DNA of 48,790 bases from contig JAKEFJ010000048.1 of NCBI GenBank assembly GCA_022616665.1, forward strand, positions 1 through 48,790. Reading direction: 5' to 3'. The position numbers and the translations under genes are program-made. Shown piece after piece: positions 44,572-48,790 of the stretch (within the stretch, counting starts at the first letter, position 1; the number at the start of each line of letters is the position of its first letter). This DNA is from Acidobacteriota bacterium. Lineage in GTDB: Bacteria; Acidobacteriota; Polarisedimenticolia; Gp22-AA2; AA152. The notes beneath the pieces are model-generated. The model was given only the letters and a program-made list of their open reading frames with translations. It did no database searches and was not told the origin of the DNA.

Positions 44572-45243
44572 ATGCCCGCCGTTGCGACCCGGAGGATTCG
44601 GGGAGTCGTCTTCGATCTCTGGAACACCCTCGCCTACAACGATCATCGGCCCAATCCAGTCATCGCCCTGGGTGAGGCCTTCGGCGTACGCGGACAGCCA
44701 GGATGGACCAAAATTCTCGAGCGGGGAATGATGCAGGAAAAGCTCACCGGAATCGAGGAGGGAATCGCCGCCATTTCCCGTCTCACCGGCAGGCGGCTCG
44801 ATCGCGGGACCGCGGATGAGCTGGCGCGCCTCTGGCGGGAGGCCTGCGCGCAGACCCGGCTGTTCCCCGAGGTCCCCGAGATCCTCGGCCGCCTGGCGCA
44901 GCGATTTCGCCTCGGACTCCTCTCCAACACCCAATCGTTCGACCTGGAATTCCCGGGCCTCTCCACTCTGCCCATCCACTCCCGGCTGTTTTCCTTCGAG
45001 ATGGGCGCCCTGAAGCCCGAAGCGGGCCTGTTCGTCCGGATGGCGCAGCAGCTGGAAATGCCGCCCCGCGAGGTGCTGATGGTCGGCGATAATTTTCAGG
45101 ATGATGTGCTGGGGGCGGAGGCGGTCGGGATGCAGGCCCTGCTGATTCGCCGCGGCGGCTCGCCGCTCTCCTTCCAGGAGACCCACCTCGATCGCGAGCC
45201 CCTGATAACCCTCCATCCGCTGCCCGAGCTGTTGGGCGATTAG
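44572..45243 (+). CDS. HAD superfamily hydrolase
   Basis: IRGVVFDLWNTLAYND; LGLLSNTQSF; ALKPEAGLFVRM; EVLMVGDNFQDDVLGAEAVGMQALLI. Confidence 0.9.
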   Translation: MPAVATRRIRGVVFDLWNTLAYNDHRPNPVIALGEAFGVRGQPGWTKILERGMMQEKLTGIEEGIAAISRLTGRRLDRGTADELARLWREACAQTRLFPEVPEILGRLAQRFRLGLLSNTQSFDLEFPGLSTLPIHSRLFSFEMGALKPEAGLFVRMAQQLEMPPREVLMVGDNFQDDVLGAEAVGMQALLIRRGGSPLSFQETHLDREPLITLHPLPELLGD

Positions 45244-45257
45244 GCTCGCGCTCCGAC

Positions 45258-45626
45258 TCAGAAATCGGATCGAGACCTGCGCAGCTCGACGCCCACCGAC
45301 TCCACGATGCCATCCAGGACGGGTGTCTCCTTGCGGACGCGGATGAAGATCTCCTCCACGCTCACCTGCTCGAAGACAGTCGCGACAATCTTCCCCGCCA
45401 GAGCTTCGATGAGACGGAACGACTTCCCCCGGCCGATTTCCTGCACGATCCGGTGCACCTTGCGGTAATCCAGCGTGTCGGCGATGCGATCGGAGGCGAT
45501 GGCTTTCGAGTAGTCGAAGGTCAGCTCCAGGTCGATGGAGTAGCGCCCGCCCACTTCCCGCTCCATTCGCGTCAGTCCGTGGTAGCCGTGAAAGCGAATT
45601 CCCGAAAGCAGAATCTTCTCCCTCAT
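45258..45626 (-). CDS. folB: Dihydroneopterin aldolase
   Basis: MREKILLSGIRFHGYHGLTRMEREVGGRYSIDLELTFDYSKAIASDRIADTLDYRKVHRIVQEIGRGKSFRLIEALAGKIV. Confidence 0.92.
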   Translation of the reverse strand: MREKILLSGIRFHGYHGLTRMEREVGGRYSIDLELTFDYSKAIASDRIADTLDYRKVHRIVQEIGRGKSFRLIEALAGKIVATVFEQVSVEEIFIRVRKETPVLDGIVESVGVELRRSRSDF

Positions 45627-45967
45627 CGATTCTTCTCGTGTCCTTCGAAGGCTTTCCTGGTCGCCTCGTCCAGGGCGCTGCCGGCGTTGGGGGTGCAGGC
45701 ACAGTGCCCCCCCTTGTGAGTGGCCACGTGCCCGTGGCGGGAGCATTGCCCGTCACAGCCGCCGCAGAACCGATCGGTGCAGACCCAGCGCACGATCTTT
45801 GGGCCCTCCGACCCAGCTTGTTCCTTGTCCTTGGCAACCGGCGCGGCTTTCGGGGGGCTCGCGGGGGGATTTTCCGGCGGAGCCGTCTGGCTGAGAGCCA
45901 AGGCTCCCGCCAGTGAGACGGCCAGGAAAGCCAGCAGGAACAGGGAGCCTAACTGACGTGGGCGCAT
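45623..45967 (-). CDS. Small secreted Cys/His-rich hypothetical protein
   Basis: Signal peptide MRPRQLGSLFLLAFLAVSLAGALA; Cys cluster VCTDRFCGGCDGQCSRHGHVATHKGGHCACTP; ATGA overlap with folB. Confidence 0.6.
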   Translation of the reverse strand: MRPRQLGSLFLLAFLAVSLAGALALSQTAPPENPPASPPKAAPVAKDKEQAGSEGPKIVRWVCTDRFCGGCDGQCSRHGHVATHKGGHCACTPNAGSALDEATRKAFEGHEKNR

Positions 45968-45992
45968 GCGAATCTCTCCCATGAAAAGGTCC

Positions 45993-47174
45993 TCATCCTC
46001 GGCCAACCTCCAGAGGGTTGTCAAGGTACTTCAAGCCGGTGCCCGTATTGAACAGCACCACCTTTTCCGTGCGCCGGATGACACCCGCCTGCAGCAGATG
46101 GCGCAGAGCGGCCACGCCGGCGCCACCCTCAGGGCAGGCCAGAACCCCCTCCAGGCGCGCCAGCAGGTCGGCCCCATCCGCCATTTCCTCCTCCGTAACG
46201 GCCGCCGCCGTCCCCCGGCTGCCGCGGATTCCCTTCAGGATGAGTCGATCCCCCAGCGGGCCGGGCACCCGCAATCCCCAGGCTCGGGTCACGGGGTTTT
46301 CCCAAAGAGAGGCCGCGTCCTCCCCCTGATCCAAGGCGCGGACGATGGGAGCGCACCCTGCCGCCTGGACCGCCACCATCCGTGGCCGCGCCGATCCGAT
46401 CCATCCCAACGCTTCCATCTCTTCAAATGCCTTCACCATGCCGATCAGTCCCGTTCCCCCGCCGGTCGGATAGAGGATCCAGTCGGGCAGGCTCCACTCC
46501 ATCTGCTCGGCGATCTCATAGCCCATGGTCTTTTTTCCCTCGATCCGGTACGGCTCTTTCAGCGTGGAAACGTCGAACCACCCCTTTCCGGCGCCTTGCT
46601 CCTTGAGAGCCAGGGCACAGTCCCTAATCGTCCCCTCCACCGCATGGACCGTGGAGCCGTAAGCCCGGGCTTCCTCAAAGAACAACGCGGGCGTATCCCG
46701 GGGCAAGAACACATGCACCGGGATTCCGGCCGCGGCGCCGTAGGCAGCAAGCGCCGAGCCTGCGTTTCCCGCCGACGGGATGGCCAGCTCCGGCGCGCCG
46801 CAATGCTTCGCCATGGTGACCGCCGCCGACAGGCCCCTGGCTTTGAACGAGCCGGTGGGATTTCCCCCTTCCTCCTTGATCCACAACTGCTCGAGGCCCA
46901 CCTCCCTACTCAGGCGACGGACGAGCAGTAGCGGCGTACCACCTTCGCCCAGCGTCACCGGCTCACCCGGGGGCATCACCTCCCGATAACGCCACATGTC
47001 CCAGGGACGATCCCGGAGAAGCCGGGTTGATACCTCACCCGGTGAGAGCCGGTATCGTGCCAGCAGCGGCGCGCCGCAATCGCACAGCCCTGCCAGCTCG
47101 TTCGCCGAACGGCGCCTGCCGCATCGGGAACACTCGAGATGATCGATTCGAGAGACTGGGTGAAGGCCCGGCAT
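45993..47174 (-). CDS. thrC: Threonine synthase (PLP-dependent)
   Basis: N-terminal zinc-ribbon-like CSRCGRRRSANELAGLCDCG; GEGGTPLLLVRRL; KEEGGNPTGSFKARG; PSAGNAGSALAAYGAAAGI; YPTGGGTGLIG. Confidence 0.9.
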   Translation of the reverse strand: MPGLHPVSRIDHLECSRCGRRRSANELAGLCDCGAPLLARYRLSPGEVSTRLLRDRPWDMWRYREVMPPGEPVTLGEGGTPLLLVRRLSREVGLEQLWIKEEGGNPTGSFKARGLSAAVTMAKHCGAPELAIPSAGNAGSALAAYGAAAGIPVHVFLPRDTPALFFEEARAYGSTVHAVEGTIRDCALALKEQGAGKGWFDVSTLKEPYRIEGKKTMGYEIAEQMEWSLPDWILYPTGGGTGLIGMVKAFEEMEALGWIGSARPRMVAVQAAGCAPIVRALDQGEDAASLWENPVTRAWGLRVPGPLGDRLILKGIRGSRGTAAAVTEEEMADGADLLARLEGVLACPEGGAGVAALRHLLQAGVIRRTEKVVLFNTGTGLKYLDNPLEVGRG

Positions 47175-47188
47175 GGCGTTAGAGGCTC

Positions 47189-48289
47189 CTAGGGCCGCGA
47201 GGCGGCCCCCTCGGCGGGGACTTCCCGGGAGGAGTACCAGAGGGAAAGGGTCTGTTCAGCGGGCTTTCCCTGTGGCGTGAAATTGTTGTCATCGCCGCTC
47301 CTGGATGTGTCGTAGTGGGGATACCACTTCCAGATGTAAGCCCCCTTGAACCAGGGTTTCCTCCAAGTGGACCGGAACATCGCCTCGTAGCAACGCGCCT
47401 GTTGCTGGGGATTGACTCGGTCCTGTGTGTCCCAGAGCCAAGGCTGCACAGACGCCCTGTCCGAGCTCTTGTACCCCACCTCGGTGAAGACCACGCTGCG
47501 ATGGGTCCTCGAAGCCACGCGCTCCAGCATCGCCAGCGGCTGCGCCCAACCTGCCATCAGCTCCTCCAGCGTGGGGTCACTCTTCTGCGACAAAGGGAAG
47601 TAGGCCTGCACCCCGGTGAAATCCAGCGCGTCCCAGAATGGGATGGCTTCGAACTCGTGGTCCCAGTTTGCGGCATAGGTCAGCTTGCCGTGATAGACGG
47701 CGCGCACCTGCCGGATGATCTCGCGCCATTCCTTTTCGTGGCCCAGCGTCGCCCCCTGCAGCTCGGTGCCTACCGCCAGAGCTTCCATGCCGTTCTTTTC
47801 TGCCAGATTCGCGTAGTGGAGAATGAAGCTGCGATAGGAATCGAACCAAGCCTTCCAGTGATCGTCGCTCTTCATCTTGATCTCGCCCGTCCATACGGTG
47901 TCGTGCCATCCCGCAACCCAAAGGTGGGGCTTCAGGAGCGTGCGGATTCCGAAGCTGCGCGCCAGCAGCGCCGTTTCGGCCAGCCCGCGGTCGGTCTCGC
48001 CCCAGTAGATGTCGCCCTCGGTGACGATCTGGATCTGGGTGGAGTCTGCACTTTTCATCCAGCCAAAGGGGGTCTGGGAAATCCACTCCACGTTGCTTCG
48101 CACCAGCGGCCGGAACACCGACTCGTCGATGCGCCGGCCCGCCACCCAGCAGACTCCCCGCATCCTCTGATCCGAGGAGAAAAGATTCTGGACTCTTGGT
48201 GGGGGGCTGGGCGCAGCGGTCCGGGTGTCCGGGGGGCTTGCTCCGAGGCATAGGAAGACGGCGAGCAGCAGAGGAAGGACCGTCCTCAC
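47189..48289 (-). CDS. Secreted glycoside hydrolase-like TIM-barrel protein (GH113-like)
   Basis: MRTVLPLLLAVFLCLGAS signal; MRGVCWVAGR; LKPHLWVAGWHDTVWTGEI; ALAVGTELQGATLGHEKEW; VVFTEVGYKSSDRASVQPW. Confidence 0.68.
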   Translation of the reverse strand: MRTVLPLLLAVFLCLGASPPDTRTAAPSPPPRVQNLFSSDQRMRGVCWVAGRRIDESVFRPLVRSNVEWISQTPFGWMKSADSTQIQIVTEGDIYWGETDRGLAETALLARSFGIRTLLKPHLWVAGWHDTVWTGEIKMKSDDHWKAWFDSYRSFILHYANLAEKNGMEALAVGTELQGATLGHEKEWREIIRQVRAVYHGKLTYAANWDHEFEAIPFWDALDFTGVQAYFPLSQKSDPTLEELMAGWAQPLAMLERVASRTHRSVVFTEVGYKSSDRASVQPWLWDTQDRVNPQQQARCYEAMFRSTWRKPWFKGAYIWKWYPHYDTSRSGDDNNFTPQGKPAEQTLSLWYSSREVPAEGAASRP

Positions 48290-48790
48290 GGCCGATTCCG
48301 CCGGAACCGGACGCGGACGAAACGGCGCTTCCCAACCTTGATCAGGTGCTCACAGGGCGTGTCGGCTTTCAGCTCCAGGTCCGCCGATTCCACCCGCGTC
48401 CCGTCGAGCGTGACGCCTCCTTGACGGATGAGGCGCGTGGCCTCGCCATTGGACTTCGCGAGACCCGCCTTCACCAGGAGCTTGGGAAACCAGAGCGGAG
48501 CCGGCTCGCAGGAGAGCTCCACCTCCTCCACTTCGTCCGGCGCCTCTCTGGAGACGAAAATCCTCTCGAATTCCGCCTCGGCGGATAGGGCCTCGGCCGC
48601 CGAATGGAAATCAGCGATGATCCGTTTCGCCAGCTCTACCTTGGCCTTCTTGGGATGGAGCTGTCCGCTGGCGACGTCCTGCTTCATCCGGGAAATCTCA
48701 TCCAGGCTGGCGTCGGTGCACAGCTCGTAATAGCGCCACATGAGGTCATCCGAGATGGACAGGACCTTGCCGAAAATCTCCCGGGGCGGC
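48286..48790 (-). CDS. tyrS: Tyrosyl-tRNA synthetase, C-terminal part (partial at right edge)
   Basis: PPREIFGKVLSISDDLMWRYYELCTD...LHPKKAKVELAKRIIADFHS...S4 domain LLVKAGLAKSNGEATRLIRQGGVTLDGTRV. Confidence 0.92.
   Translation of the reverse strand, partial: PPREIFGKVLSISDDLMWRYYELCTDASLDEISRMKQDVASGQLHPKKAKVELAKRIIADFHSAAEALSAEAEFERIFVSREAPDEVEEVELSCEPAPLWFPKLLVKAGLAKSNGEATRLIRQGGVTLDGTRVESADLELKADTPCEHLIKVGKRRFVRVRFRRNRP

Noticed and set aside
44473-45837. 454-aa minus-strand ORF
   Set aside because: Spans antisense to the HAD gene and runs out of frame over folB; shadow ORF.
47315-48253. 312-aa plus-strand ORF
   Set aside because: Antisense to the GH-like gene; no domain signal.

Overview
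High-GC bacterial chromosomal window, about 48.8 kb and densely coding. No tRNA, rRNA, CRISPR or transposon was seen by eye.

Main blocks:
(1) 1-12.96 kb, minus strand: a tightly coupled exopolysaccharide/envelope glycan operon. Order: Wza-like SLBB export protein, beta-barrel, HTH protein, NusG paralog, degenerate methyltransferase-like protein, APH-fold kinase-like protein, flippase, GT-C membrane protein, GT2, NodB deacetylase, GT2, GT2-methyltransferase fusion, radical SAM. Most junctions are ATGA overlaps.
(2) 12.96-13.67 kb: a long intergenic region with convergent sigma70-like promoters and dense inverted repeats.
(3) recG, DMT transporter, DUF362, UbiA-type prenyltransferase, DPM-like GT2, XdhC, HEAT lipoprotein, an internally truncated homocysteine methyltransferase, greA.
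(4) Cytochrome c maturation operon ccmE-F-H-(I-like)-A-B-C-D with a Cys-type CcmE.
(5) LOG protein, lepB, nadB.
(6) A four-gene module: DUF4388-TM-SPOR-like, TPR metalloprotease-like, DUF4388-DnaJ-TPR and a Ser/Thr kinase. Near it are a third DUF4388 protein and a SpoIID/SPOR/SLH-like protein.
(7) pgsA, hfq, miaA, HAD, folB, a Cys-rich secreted protein, thrC, a GH-like protein and tyrS.

Best leads for something undescribed are the DUF4388/kinase/protease module and the wza leader with its candidate antisense RNA plus NusG paralog. All assignments come from reading sequence and motifs; no searches were run.
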